Below, piece by piece: positions 49,938 through 61,109 of a stretch of DNA of 64,000 bases. The translations under genes and the position numbers were made by a program. A model generated the notes under the pieces. It had not been told where the DNA came from, ran no database searches, and saw nothing but the letters and a program-made list of their open reading frames with translations. Numbering within the stretch: the stretch's first letter is position 1; each line of letters starts with the position of its first letter. Origin of the DNA: Deinococcus sp. AJ005 (GTDB lineage Bacteria; Deinococcota; Deinococci; Deinococcales; Deinococcaceae); contig NZ_CP044990.1 in assembly GCF_009017495.1 (NCBI RefSeq), positions 1,321,001 to 1,385,000 on the forward strand, written 5' to 3'.

Positions 49938-50771
49938 CTACCGTGAAAATACGCTGATCTGCAAGAACAGATAGGTGGCGGGTACGGCGAACAGCAGGCT
50001 GTCGATGCGGTCCAGGAAACCGCCGTGGCCGGGCAGACTGGTGCCGCTGTCCTTGGTTTTCAGGGCGCGCTTGACCAGACTCTCGGCCAGATCGCCCAGT
50101 TGGCTGGCACTGGCCACCAGAATGGAGTACAGCAGCGATTCCAGCGGGGACCAGATGCCAGTCAGGCTGGCGATTGCCAGCACAATCAGAAAGCCCGCCA
50201 GCAGGCCGCCGATGGCCCCCTCCACGGTCTTGCCGGGACTGACCTCCGGGGCCAGCTTGCGGCGTCCAAAGTAATAACCGCCGAAAAAGCCCCCGATATC
50301 GGCGGCAAAGGTGGCCAACAGCGGCAGCGCGAAGTACAGCAGGCCCGCCGTGGCGTCCGGGCTGTAGCGCAGCAGCAGAAAGTAGCCCAGCAGCCACGGA
50401 ATGTACAGCAGCCCGAACACGCTGTAGACCACCCGTTCCAGCGGGCGTTCGCCGGGGCGCACCACCTCCATGACCAGCAGGTAGGCCACCGCGACCGTCA
50501 GGACCACCTCACGCCAGGAGCCGCCGGGCCAGGGTGGAGTCTGTGCCCAGATGGGCAGGCTGGCGATGATGATGGCGGCAGCGAACACACCCAGACTGGC
50601 CCGGCGCACGTCGATGTCGTTGCGGTCCAGCATGCGGATGTACTCGTACAGGCCCATCACCGAGACGAACACCAGTGCCGGAAGCATGGCCCACCAGCCG
50701 ATCCACACGATGGCGCTCACGATGGCGAAGCCCACCACCGACGTCAGGACGCGGGTACTCAGCGTTTCCAT
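49938..50771 (-). CDS. cdsA: Phosphatidate cytidylyltransferase
   Basis: 277 residues. It makes CDP-diacylglycerol from phosphatidate and CTP. About seven to eight membrane helices. The CDS signature is SPGKTVEGAIGG followed by SQLGDLAESLVKRALKTKDSGTSLPGHGGFLDRIDSL near the C-terminus, with the catalytic PGHGGxxDRxDS aspartates. The start at 50771 has GGAAGG 4 nt upstream; the frame continues 16 codons further, through repeated ATGGC-type sequence. Last gene of rpsB-tsf-pyrH-frr-cdsA, separated from frr by a hairpin. Confidence 0.94.
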   Translation of the reverse strand: METLSTRVLTSVVGFAIVSAIVWIGWWAMLPALVFVSVMGLYEYIRMLDRNDIDVRRASLGVFAAAIIIASLPIWAQTPPWPGGSWREVVLTVAVAYLLVMEVVRPGERPLERVVYSVFGLLYIPWLLGYFLLLRYSPDATAGLLYFALPLLATFAADIGGFFGGYYFGRRKLAPEVSPGKTVEGAIGGLLAGFLIVLAIASLTGIWSPLESLLYSILVASASQLGDLAESLVKRALKTKDSGTSLPGHGGFLDRIDSLLFAVPATYLFLQISVFSR

Positions 50772-50797
50772 GACCCTTCCTGACAGCGTGTCTTCTG

Positions 50798-50833
50798 ATG
50801 GCACGACTTCACATGGCATGACTTCTCATGGCG
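50798..50833 (-). repeat. Tandem 15-nt repeats upstream of cdsA
   Basis: On the plus strand ATGGCACGACTTCAC, ATGGCATGACTTCTC and a truncated ATGGCG follow each other. Confidence 0.5.
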
Positions 50834-50842
50834 GGGTGCAAT

Positions 50843-50885
50843 GGAAAACGTGGAGCGTGGTGATCTCCCACGATCCACGCTCCAC
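50843..50885 (-). terminator. Hairpin between frr and cdsA
   Basis: On the minus strand GTGGAGCGTGG pairs with CCACGCTCCAC, followed by GTTTTCC. It is 23 nt or more beyond the frr stop and would reduce read-through into cdsA. Confidence 0.7.
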
Positions 50886-50907
50886 AGGCCACGTCCGGGC
50901 GCAGCTT

Positions 50908-51459
50908 TCACCCGAGGATTTCCTGCTCCTTCTTCTGGAAGGTGCTGTCCACGCGCGCGATAAACTCGTCGGTGATCTTCTGCACGTCGGCCTCGCCGCG
51001 CTTGATGTCGTCGTCGCCGATGCCTTCGAGCTTCTTGACGTCGTCCAGCGAGTGCTTACGCAGGTTGCGTACAGCAATGCGGGCGTCCTCGGCATAGGTC
51101 CGGGCGTTCTTGACCAGATCCTTGCGGCGTTCCTCGGTCAGCACAGGCATGCTCAGGAAGATGGTGTCGCCCTTGTTGTTGGGATTCAGCCCCAGATCGC
51201 TGTCGCGGATGGCCTTCTCGATGGGGGCCAGTGCGCCCCGGTCCCAGGGCGTGATGACCAGCGTGCGCGCGTCGGGCGTGCTGACGCTGGCGACCTGATC
51301 GATGGGCATGGACTGGCCGTAATAGTCCACCACGATGCGCTTGAGGATGCCGGGATTGGCGCGGCCCGTGCGCAGGACGCTCAGGCTGTTTTCCAGCGAC
51401 TCGATGGCCTTGCCCATCTTTTCGCGGGTTTCGGCCTGGATGGTTTTCATGTCGGACAT
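50908..51459 (-). CDS. frr: Ribosome recycling factor
   Basis: 183 residues. It splits post-termination ribosomes together with [52 protein letters not shown] is the conserved N-terminal half. [40 protein letters not shown] is the C-terminal arm of the three-helix bundle. AAAGGAG is 11 nt before the ATG, with an internal MKTIQ start 3 codons in as an alternative. TAAACT at 51508-51513 may give it a promoter of its own. Confidence 0.96.
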   Translation of the reverse strand: MSDMKTIQAETREKMGKAIESLENSLSVLRTGRANPGILKRIVVDYYGQSMPIDQVASVSTPDARTLVITPWDRGALAPIEKAIRDSDLGLNPNNKGDTIFLSMPVLTEERRKDLVKNARTYAEDARIAVRNLRKHSLDDVKKLEGIGDDDIKRGEADVQKITDEFIARVDSTFQKKEQEILG

Positions 51460-51507
51460 GGGGAAACACTCCTTTGAATGATTGGAGGCGAATGTATGAT
51501 GGAGCAG

Positions 51508-51513
51508 AGTTTA
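51508..51513 (-). promoter_or_regulatory. Possible -10 box (TAAACT) for frr
   Basis: TAAACT on the minus strand in the 120-nt pyrH-frr gap would give a leader of about 40 nt carrying AAAGGAG. Confidence 0.4.
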
Positions 51514-51579
51514 GCGTGTAGAACCGGCGGGAACGAGGCACCCTTCTTTATCTTCGCCTGTCCCATATGGCTCGGGCGC

Positions 51580-52317
<738 letters not shown>

Positions 52318-52332
52318 TCACAGAAAGTCAAG

Positions 52333-52363
52333 AAAAAACCCGGCAACCGCTGGGGCCACCGGG
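52333..52363 (-). terminator. Hairpin with T-run in the tsf-pyrH gap (proximal to pyrH)
   Basis: On the minus strand CCCGG...CCGGG is followed by six T residues. Confidence 0.75.
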
Positions 52364-52383
52364 AAGACAGGAATGCGGCCCAG

Positions 52384-52410
52384 AAAAAAGGGCGGCCAAC
52401 TGCGCCGCCC
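52384..52410 (-). terminator. Terminator directly after tsf
   Basis: On the minus strand GGGCGGC-GCAGTTG-GCCGCCC is followed by six T residues, 10 nt after the tsf stop. Confidence 0.9.
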
Positions 52411-52419
52411 CCTCCACAT

Positions 52420-53217
52420 TTACGAACCGATCTCGAAGCGGACGAAGTTGCTCACCGTGGCGTCGCCCAGATACTTGCCCACCGTCATGGAGTTGTCCTT
52501 GACGAACTTCTGCTCGGGCAGCACTTTTTCCTCGTAGAACTTGCCGATCTGACCGCTCACGATCTTCTCGACGATCTGCTGGGGCTTGCCCTCGTTGAGC
52601 GCTTTGTTGGTCAGGATCTCGCGCTCTTTCTCGATGTCGTCGCTGTTGACCTGCTCGCGCTTGAGGTACTGCGGGTTCTCGGCGGCCACATGCAGGGCCA
52701 CGTCCTTGGCCTGGGCCGCGTCGCCGCCGTCCAGGTCCACCAGCACGCCGATCTTGCCGTTACTATGAACATAGCCGGCGATCTGCTGGCCTTCCATGTA
52801 GGTCACCCGGTTTAGAACCAGATTCTCGCCGATGCGGCCAGCGGCGGCGGCCAGCACGGTGCCCACCATTTCACCGTCGTCCATCTTGAAGTTCTTGAAC
52901 TCCTCGACGTCGCTGGTCTTGGCCTGGAGTGCGGCTGCGGCCAGTCCTTCCACGAGCTTCTGGAAGTCGGCGTTGCGGGCCACGAAGTCGGTCTCGCTGT
53001 TGACTTCCACCATCGCCGCATGGTTGCCGTCCACCACAAAGCGCACCAGACCCTCACGGGCTTCACGGTCCGACTTCTTGGCCGCCTTGACGATGCCGCG
53101 TTCGCGCAGCAAGGCCACAGCCTTGTCCTCGTCGTTGCCCGCGTCGGCCAGCGCCTTCTTGACGTCCATCATGCCCGCGCCAGTCATTTCGCGCAGTTTC
53201 TTGATCGATTGCAGCAT
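52420..53217 (-). CDS. tsf: Translation elongation factor Ts
   Basis: 265 residues. It exchanges GDP on EF-Tu. The N-terminal UBA-like domain (SIKKLREMTGAGMMDVKKALADAGNDEDKAVALLRERG) and the TDFVARN motif (in VNSETDFVARNADFQKLV), which contacts EF-Tu, are intact. A single core subdomain pattern makes it shorter than E. coli EF-Ts (283). AGGAGGAA is 5-6 nt before the ATG. A hairpin separates it from rpsB and a strong terminator follows it, so the relative level of each gene in the cluster is probably set by partial read-through. Confidence 0.97.
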   Translation of the reverse strand: MLQSIKKLREMTGAGMMDVKKALADAGNDEDKAVALLRERGIVKAAKKSDREAREGLVRFVVDGNHAAMVEVNSETDFVARNADFQKLVEGLAAAALQAKTSDVEEFKNFKMDDGEMVGTVLAAAAGRIGENLVLNRVTYMEGQQIAGYVHSNGKIGVLVDLDGGDAAQAKDVALHVAAENPQYLKREQVNSDDIEKEREILTNKALNEGKPQQIVEKIVSGQIGKFYEEKVLPEQKFVKDNSMTVGKYLGDATVSNFVRFEIGS

Positions 53218-53260
53218 AGTGATTCCTCCTGAAAAGTGTTTAGAGCAGGGTCTTGAGAGC

Positions 53261-53305
53261 AAAAATAGGGGGCGCGGCCCGCTCACCGCGCAGCGACGCC
53301 CCCCA
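53261..53305 (-). terminator. Hairpin between rpsB and tsf
   Basis: On the minus strand GGGGGGCG pairs with CGCCCCCT, followed by ATTTTTG. Possible attenuator in the rpsB-tsf gap. Confidence 0.65.
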
Positions 53306-53318
53306 CCAATGAGCGGGT

Positions 53319-54113
<795 letters not shown>

Positions 54114-54390
54114 GTGGCTCCGTAAGCGTTGAGTGGGAAGAGTTTGCCAGTTTCGTGCCAGCCCAGCGTCTGTTCTCGCTCTGTTTGTCGTGAACGCTGT
54201 GGGCCAGGCCGATGCGCGACGCTTGAGCGCGCACGGCGGGTCACGGGGGCACCCAACCGAGGAGTATAGCGCGTCTGGGGAGATGAGGGAAGTCATGGCT
54301 GCCCTCTGAACTCTGAACTGCGGTATCCATCTGCTGGAAGCTCTGGTGATTGAATGGAACGGCAATCGGGCTGAAAAATTACAAATGGAA
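54114..54390. other. rpsB leader and upstream intergenic region
   Basis: About 280 bases. It holds the rpsB 5' leader (about 54114-54256, probably autoregulated as S2 leaders often are, but no known motif is proven here), the -10 box at 54263-54268 and about 120 bases of A/T-richer sequence with no gene that I can support. Confidence 0.5.
54263..54268 (-). promoter_or_regulatory. -10 box (TATACT) of the rpsB cluster
   Basis: TATACT on the minus strand with TTCCCT 17 bp upstream as a weak -35. Transcription would begin near 54256. Confidence 0.55.
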
Positions 54391-54425
54391 GAAGCGTGGA
54401 CACCCTCCTGGGTGCTCCACGCTTC
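54391..54425 (-). terminator. Terminator of the lipoprotein gene
   Basis: GAAGCGTGGA (54391-54400) pairs with TCCACGCTTC (54416-54425), with ACCC/GGGT nearer the loop. It lies 20 nt after the lipoprotein stop on the minus strand. Confidence 0.75.
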
Positions 54426-54445
54426 CTGATTGATATGTGGGTGGG

Positions 54446-55156
54446 CTAGAACGCCACCTGTGCCTGGAGTTCCTGGGTGGTGCGGAAGGTGGTCTGCGCG
54501 CCGCCTGCCGTGGAATTGGCCATCGTTCCCGAGCCGCTGACCTGGGCCAGAACGTTGGCGCTGGCCTGGATGTTCAGCTCCACGACGTTCCAGCCGGGCT
54601 GGACGTTGACGGCCACCGTGACCGGCAACTGGGAAATCTGCGGGATGCTCAGAATTTTCGCGCAGTCCATGGTGCCCCGGAGCTGGGTGGCGCTGTCGCT
54701 GTACAGCCACACACGGACATTCACGCGGCGGCTAAGGAGGCCGGGTTTGCTGCCGGTCATGGCACTGGTCTGGCGCGCTCCAGCACCGTCTTTTGCGTTT
54801 AGGGACATCAGCGCAAAGGCGCGGACGTCCGGCTCACTGCTCTGCACGCTGCCCATACAATCCAGCTTCCCTGCGATCCCAGTGATGGGCAGGCTCTGCT
54901 GGGTCAGTTCGGCCTCACCGGGAAGGGTCAGGGTAAATGAACCGTCCGTGTGGACGCTGGAAGACGCGCCCGGCAGGCCGGAAACGGCCACCCGCCCCTC
55001 GCCCTGCCACCCCGAGACCTTGCCGCTGATGGTCTGCACAGTGGGCTGATCGGACGCCTGTGGGGTGGGGAGGCCGCCGCCGCACGCCACCAGTGCCAGG
55101 GACACTCCGCCCAGAAGTCCCCATTTCATCCCTTGAATCTTCAACACGTTCTGCAT
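54446..55156 (-). CDS. Exported lipoprotein of unknown function
   Basis: 236 residues from the ATG at 55156, chosen because TACCCT lies 6 nt upstream. The signal peptide ends in a lipobox, SLALVAC (lipid-modified Cys at about 25), followed by GGGLPTPQ. The mature part is beta-rich with KVSGWQGEGRVAVSGLPGASSSVHTDGSFTLTLPG, resembling a carboxypeptidase-regulatory-like or Ig-type domain. Two cysteines (KLDCMG, TMDCAK) may pair. No enzyme motif is seen. A longer frame to 55225 is rejected. Confidence 0.8.
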   Translation of the reverse strand: MQNVLKIQGMKWGLLGGVSLALVACGGGLPTPQASDQPTVQTISGKVSGWQGEGRVAVSGLPGASSSVHTDGSFTLTLPGEAELTQQSLPITGIAGKLDCMGSVQSSEPDVRAFALMSLNAKDGAGARQTSAMTGSKPGLLSRRVNVRVWLYSDSATQLRGTMDCAKILSIPQISQLPVTVAVNVQPGWNVVELNIQASANVLAQVSGSGTMANSTAGGAQTTFRTTQELQAQVAF

Positions 55157-55162
55157 GCCATC

Positions 55163-55168
55163 AGGGTA
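55163..55168 (-). promoter_or_regulatory. -10 box (TACCCT) of the lipoprotein gene
   Basis: TACCCT on the minus strand ends 6 nt before the ATG at 55156. Confidence 0.55.
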
Positions 55169-55369
55169 AACAGACGTCCCTGACGCGCCTCTGACAGATT
55201 CGCAGATTGGGTGGGCATTTGTCACACGGTCAGGTCAGTGGAGTGGGGAATTCGTCTGGCGCTGGGGTTCTGGCGACAGAATCCACCAGCGCTGTGGTCT
55301 CTGTCCGCATCTTCTGCCTGTCGTCTCTGGTTCCCGCTTCTGGCCGCCGTGGTCACGCCCTACCCCTGC

Positions 55370-55375
55370 TACACT
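55370..55375 (+). promoter_or_regulatory. -10 box (TACACT) of tsaD
   Basis: TACACT ends 8 nt before the ATG at 55384. Confidence 0.5.
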
Positions 55376-55383
55376 CCCCGGCG

Positions 55384-56388
55384 ATGACGCAAGCGCCGCT
55401 CTACATTCTGGGCATCGACACTTCCTGCGACGATACGGGGGTGGGCATCGTGGAGCTGAAGGCTGACGGCAGCGTGCAGGTGCGCGCCAACCGGATCTGG
55501 ACGCAGGCCGTCCACGCGCAGTACGGCGGCGTGATGCCCGAACTCGCCAGTCGGGAGCATGTGGAGCGCATCGACGGCGTGATGGTGGATGCGCTGGCCG
55601 AGGCAGGTTTGCAGGTGTCCGACATCGGTGCGGTGGCGGCCACTTCTGGCCCCGGTCTGGTGGGGGCGCTGCTGGTGGGCCTGATGTACGGCAAGGGACT
55701 GGCGCAGGCGCTGGACGTGCCGTTCTTCGCCGCGCACCATCTGGAGGGCCATATCTTCGCCGCCGCCTCCGAGGACAACCTGCAAGCGCCGTATCTGGCC
55801 CTGGTGGTCAGCGGCGGGCACACCCACCTGTTCGACGTGCCGGAGGAAGGGAAATACATCCTGGTGGGCGCGACCCGCGACGACGCGGCGGGGGAGGCGT
55901 TCGACAAGATTGCCCGTCTGGCGGGGCTGGGTTATCCGGGGGGGCCAGCCATTGCCGAAGCCGCCCTGCGTGGCAACCCCGACGCCGTGCCGTTCAAGGA
56001 ACCCCTGCAAGGTCAGAAAGCCTTTGAGTTCAGTTTCAGCGGGCTTAAAACTGCCGCCTTGCTGGCGCACAAGGCCGGGGCGAAGCCCGACGATCTGGCT
56101 GCCAGTTTCCAGCGGGCCGCCGTGCATGTGCTGGTCAAGACCACCCGCCGCGCCGCCGAGGCATACGGACGGCAGACGGTGGTGGTGTCGGGCGGCGTGG
56201 CGGCCAACACAGCTCTACGCGAAGCCTTCCAGTCAACTCATCTGCACGTCGTTTTCCCCGGCAAGGGTCTGAACACCGATAACGGCGCGATGATTGCTCT
56301 GGCGGGGGCTGCTGCGCTCCGGGCAGGCCGTGCGCCCAGCCTGCTGGCGGCGGGGGCGACGGCTTACGCGCCGCTGGCGAACGGGTAG
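55384..56388 (+). CDS. tsaD: tRNA N6-adenosine threonylcarbamoyltransferase TsaD
   Basis: 334 residues. It transfers the threonylcarbamoyl group to A37. ILGIDTSCDDTGVGIV opens the ASKHA fold. VMPELASREHVERI, TSGPGLVGALLVGLMYGKGLA, the metal-binding HHLEGHIFAA and LVVSGGHTHLF are all intact. FSFSGLKTAALL and VVVSGGVAANTALREAF follow. The YrdC partner is at 35208; TsaB and TsaE are outside the window. The start at 55384 is preferred over an open frame from 55207 because of the TACACT box and the family start. Confidence 0.97.
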   Translation: MTQAPLYILGIDTSCDDTGVGIVELKADGSVQVRANRIWTQAVHAQYGGVMPELASREHVERIDGVMVDALAEAGLQVSDIGAVAATSGPGLVGALLVGLMYGKGLAQALDVPFFAAHHLEGHIFAAASEDNLQAPYLALVVSGGHTHLFDVPEEGKYILVGATRDDAAGEAFDKIARLAGLGYPGGPAIAEAALRGNPDAVPFKEPLQGQKAFEFSFSGLKTAALLAHKAGAKPDDLAASFQRAAVHVLVKTTRRAAEAYGRQTVVVSGGVAANTALREAFQSTHLHVVFPGKGLNTDNGAMIALAGAAALRAGRAPSLLAAGATAYAPLANG

Positions 56389-56427
56389 AGAGAACCAGAA
56401 TCCTCATTTCTGCTGGCCAAGAAAAGT

Positions 56428-56449
56428 CCCCCCTTCGTATGGAGGGGGG
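56428..56449. terminator. Hairpin between convergent tsaD and acyl-CoA ligase genes
   Basis: CCCCCC (56428-56433) pairs with GGGGGG (56444-56449). A-rich sequence before it gives a T-run on the minus strand. Confidence 0.65.
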
Positions 56450-56468
56450 TATTCATACATCCTCCTCT

Positions 56469-58199
<1,731 letters not shown>

Positions 58200-58284
58200 G
58201 GCGCTCCTCCAGGGGTGGGGCGAGGGGATGGAGTGAATTGACGCGGCGCTGATCGGGCCGGAAGCCAGAAGGAAAAAATTAAAC

Positions 58285-58293
58285 TTGGTCCAA
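58285..58293. promoter_or_regulatory. Possible operator upstream of the acyl-CoA ligase gene
   Basis: TTGGTCCAA, a short near-palindrome in an A/T-rich patch between divergent genes; fatty-acid regulators bind palindromes of this kind, but no regulator is linked. Confidence 0.3.
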
Positions 58294-58419
58294 TTATTAC
58301 CGAAAGAAGGCCTGATCTTCAAGCCACACCCCCACCATTGCCCCCGTATGTGTATCGCCTGAAGTTTTTTTACGCGAGTGATGAATGTTGCGCTGGACGT
58401 TTGGCGGGTGGCCGACTGC

Positions 58420-58425
58420 CAGACT
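58420..58425 (+). promoter_or_regulatory. -10 box (CAGACT) of the deaminase gene
   Basis: CAGACT ends 6 nt before the ATG at 58432; one mismatch to TAGACT seen at other genes. Confidence 0.4.
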
Positions 58426-58431
58426 GAGGGC

Positions 58432-58977
<546 letters not shown>

Positions 58978-59005
58978 GGTCTGAGCAACGCAGCCTCTGC
59001 CCGCC

Positions 59006-59011
59006 TATCAT
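59006..59011 (+). promoter_or_regulatory. -10 box (TATCAT) for the leader ORF and rbsK
   Basis: TATCAT ends 7 nt before the ATG at 59019, the same spacing as the other leaderless genes. Confidence 0.6.
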
Positions 59012-59018
59012 CCTTGCC

Positions 59019-59048
59019 ATGAAGCAACTCGATCTGGAGCCTGAATGA
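59019..59048 (+). CDS. Nine-codon leaderless leader ORF coupled to rbsK
   Basis: ATG-initiated ORF encoding MKQLDLEPE, ending in TGA that overlaps the rbsK ATG (ATGA). It carries a GGAG (59036-59039) spaced 5 nt from the rbsK start. With its own -10 box correctly placed, it would be read by a leaderless-initiating ribosome that then re-initiates on rbsK. The peptide itself need not have a function. Short length means the coding claim rests on position and spacing only. Confidence 0.55.
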   Translation: MKQLDLEPE

Positions 59049-59929
59049 GCGTGCTGGTGGTGGGCAGCGTCAATGCCGATCTGACCGTGCGTGCCGCGCG
59101 CATTCCCGGCCCCGGGGAAACGGTGTTGGGCAATGAGGCGCGGACCTCGCCCGGCGGGAAGGGAGCGAACGGTGCAGTGGCGGCGGCGCTGGCTGGGGCT
59201 TCCGTGTCAATGGTGGGAGCGGTTGGAGAGGATGCTTTTCAGGAGGTGGCCCTCTCTGGCCTGAAACGGGCGGGCGTGGACCTGTCCGGCCTGCTGACGC
59301 TGGACGCCCCCACCGGACTGGCCCTGATCACCGTCTCAGACGCGGGAGAGAATGCCATTACGGTAGCGAGCGGCGCGAATGCCCGGTTGACGCCGGACCA
59401 TCTGCCTGCCGACTTCACCCCCTTCACCCATCTGCTGACGCAGCAGGAACTGCCGCCCGAGATCACGCTGGAGGCGGCGAAACGTGCCTCGGCGGCGGGT
59501 CTGACGGTGCTGCTCAACGCTGCGCCTACCCGCGACACCTCCTCTGAACTGCTGCGCCTGACCCATCATCTGCTGGTCAACGAACACGAACTGGCTGACC
59601 TGGCTGGCGACGGGGAAGTGGAAATCGGCGCCCGCTCATTGCTGGAGCGTGGTCCGCAGGCCGTCACAGTCACCCTGGGCGGTGAGGGCAGCCTGACTGT
59701 AACGGCAGGGGAAACGTATCGCCTGCCCGCGCATCCGGTCAATGCCGTGGATACCACCGGGGCGGGGGATACCTTCTGCGGCGTACTGACCGCGCGGCTC
59801 TCTCACGGCGACGATCTAAAAATGGCGTTGTACTGGGCCGGGATCGCCGCCGCCCTGGCCTGTACCCGCCCCGGCGCGCAGGATGCTATGCCCACCTGGG
59901 AAGAAGTCGTGCGGGAGAGTGAACGCTGA
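59045..59929 (+). CDS. rbsK: Ribokinase
   Basis: 294 residues, PfkB fold. VGSVNADLTVRAARIPGPGETV, SPGGKGANGAVAAALAGASVSMVGAVGEDAF (substrate-binding GGKGAN), the potassium-site region and NAVDTTGAGDTFCGVLTARL with the catalytic Asp of GAGD are all ribokinase-like. It phosphorylates D-ribose at O5. No ribose transporter or ribosidase is adjacent; DUF1999 follows. Its start overlaps a nine-codon leader ORF, so translation is probably coupled. Confidence 0.9.
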   Translation: MSVLVVGSVNADLTVRAARIPGPGETVLGNEARTSPGGKGANGAVAAALAGASVSMVGAVGEDAFQEVALSGLKRAGVDLSGLLTLDAPTGLALITVSDAGENAITVASGANARLTPDHLPADFTPFTHLLTQQELPPEITLEAAKRASAAGLTVLLNAAPTRDTSSELLRLTHHLLVNEHELADLAGDGEVEIGARSLLERGPQAVTVTLGGEGSLTVTAGETYRLPAHPVNAVDTTGAGDTFCGVLTARLSHGDDLKMALYWAGIAAALACTRPGAQDAMPTWEEVVRESER

Positions 59930-59956
59930 GGTGTGGTTCCGGTCCTGGTTGCCTGT

Positions 59957-59962
59957 TAGCCT
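59957..59962 (+). promoter_or_regulatory. -10 box (TAGCCT) of the DUF1999 gene
   Basis: TAGCCT ends 6 nt before the ATG at 59969. Confidence 0.6.
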
Positions 59963-59968
59963 GAACCC

Positions 59969-60511
<543 letters not shown>

Positions 60512-60519
60512 TGGCGGGC

Positions 60520-60735
60520 ATGACCACTCCCGCTACCCGTGTGCTGCTGGGCGTTCGCGGCATGTCCCGCGAGGCCGGCAAGACTGTCGCCGCTGCCCTG
60601 TCTGCCCTGCCCGGCGTCTCAAAAGCTGCCCCGGACGACGGCCAGATTGAAGTGCATTACGATCCCTCGCAACTGACCATCATGGATCTGGTGCGGGCGG
60701 TGCGGGGTCAGGGTTTCCTGGCCGGAATGCTGTAG
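60520..60735 (+). CDS. HMA-fold (heavy-metal-associated-like) protein without CxxC
   Basis: 71 residues. The beta-alpha-beta outline matches copper-chaperone HMA domains: [60 protein letters not shown]. In true HMA domains the loop reads GMTCxxC; here it is GMSREAG, so the metal-binding cysteines are lost. It may have a structural or protein-binding role. Start at 60520 is preferred by -10 spacing. The DUF503 gene follows after 2 bases. Confidence 0.8.
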   Translation: MTTPATRVLLGVRGMSREAGKTVAAALSALPGVSKAAPDDGQIEVHYDPSQLTIMDLVRAVRGQGFLAGML

Positions 60736-60737
60736 CG

Positions 60738-61070
60738 GTGGCGCTGGGTTATGTGGGTGTCCTGACCGTTCGCCTGGAAATGCCCTGGGTCAGTAACCTC
60801 AAGGAAAAACGCGCCCTGGTGCGCCCGGTGGTGGAACGTCTCAAGGTGCGTTTTCCCCTGACCGTTGCTCGCCTGGACGGCCTGGACGCCCATGACTGGG
60901 AAGTCATCGGCGTGGCCACCATCAGCAACGATTATGGGTGGGTCAAGGAAACGCTGAAGATGGCTGCCGACTACATTGCCAGCGAGGGGCCGTACCGCGT
61001 CACCGACGAGGAAACTGAGATAACCATGATCGGAGAGGGCGATTTGGAGGAGGACGAGCTGGAGGACTGA
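60738..61070 (+). CDS. DUF503 family protein
   Basis: 110 residues with a GTG start 2 bases after the HMA-like stop. [76 protein letters not shown] is a full DUF503 (ferredoxin-like fold, YlxP family). In other bacteria this gene lies by rbfA/infB and is linked to ribosome biogenesis; here it is by an HMA-like gene. The acidic C-tail (EDELED) is extra. Confidence 0.88.
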   Translation: MALGYVGVLTVRLEMPWVSNLKEKRALVRPVVERLKVRFPLTVARLDGLDAHDWEVIGVATISNDYGWVKETLKMAADYIASEGPYRVTDEETEITMIGEGDLEEDELED

Positions 61071-61078
61071 ACGGGGAT

Positions 61079-61109
61079 TTACTCAACCCTGTTACAGCCA
61101 ATTCCATCA
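61079..61109 (-). pseudogene. Orphaned 3' end of the IS-disrupted SH3/Excalibur gene
   Basis: Read on the minus strand after removing the IS and one target copy, this stretch continues the frame of the gene at 61934-62266 with I-G-C-N-R-V-E then TAA at 61079-61081, completing DNDGIGC of an Excalibur motif. Confidence 0.75.
61102..61109 (+). repeat. Target-site duplication of the IS, left copy
   Basis: TTCCATCA; the same 8 bases occur at 61954-61961 after the right end. Confidence 0.8.

Noticed and set aside
49156..50397. Long minus-strand frame joining the pseudokinase end and cdsA
   Set aside because: Crosses two real genes in the wrong frame; no motif. A short stretch near 49730-49830 reads protein-like but has no start or family.
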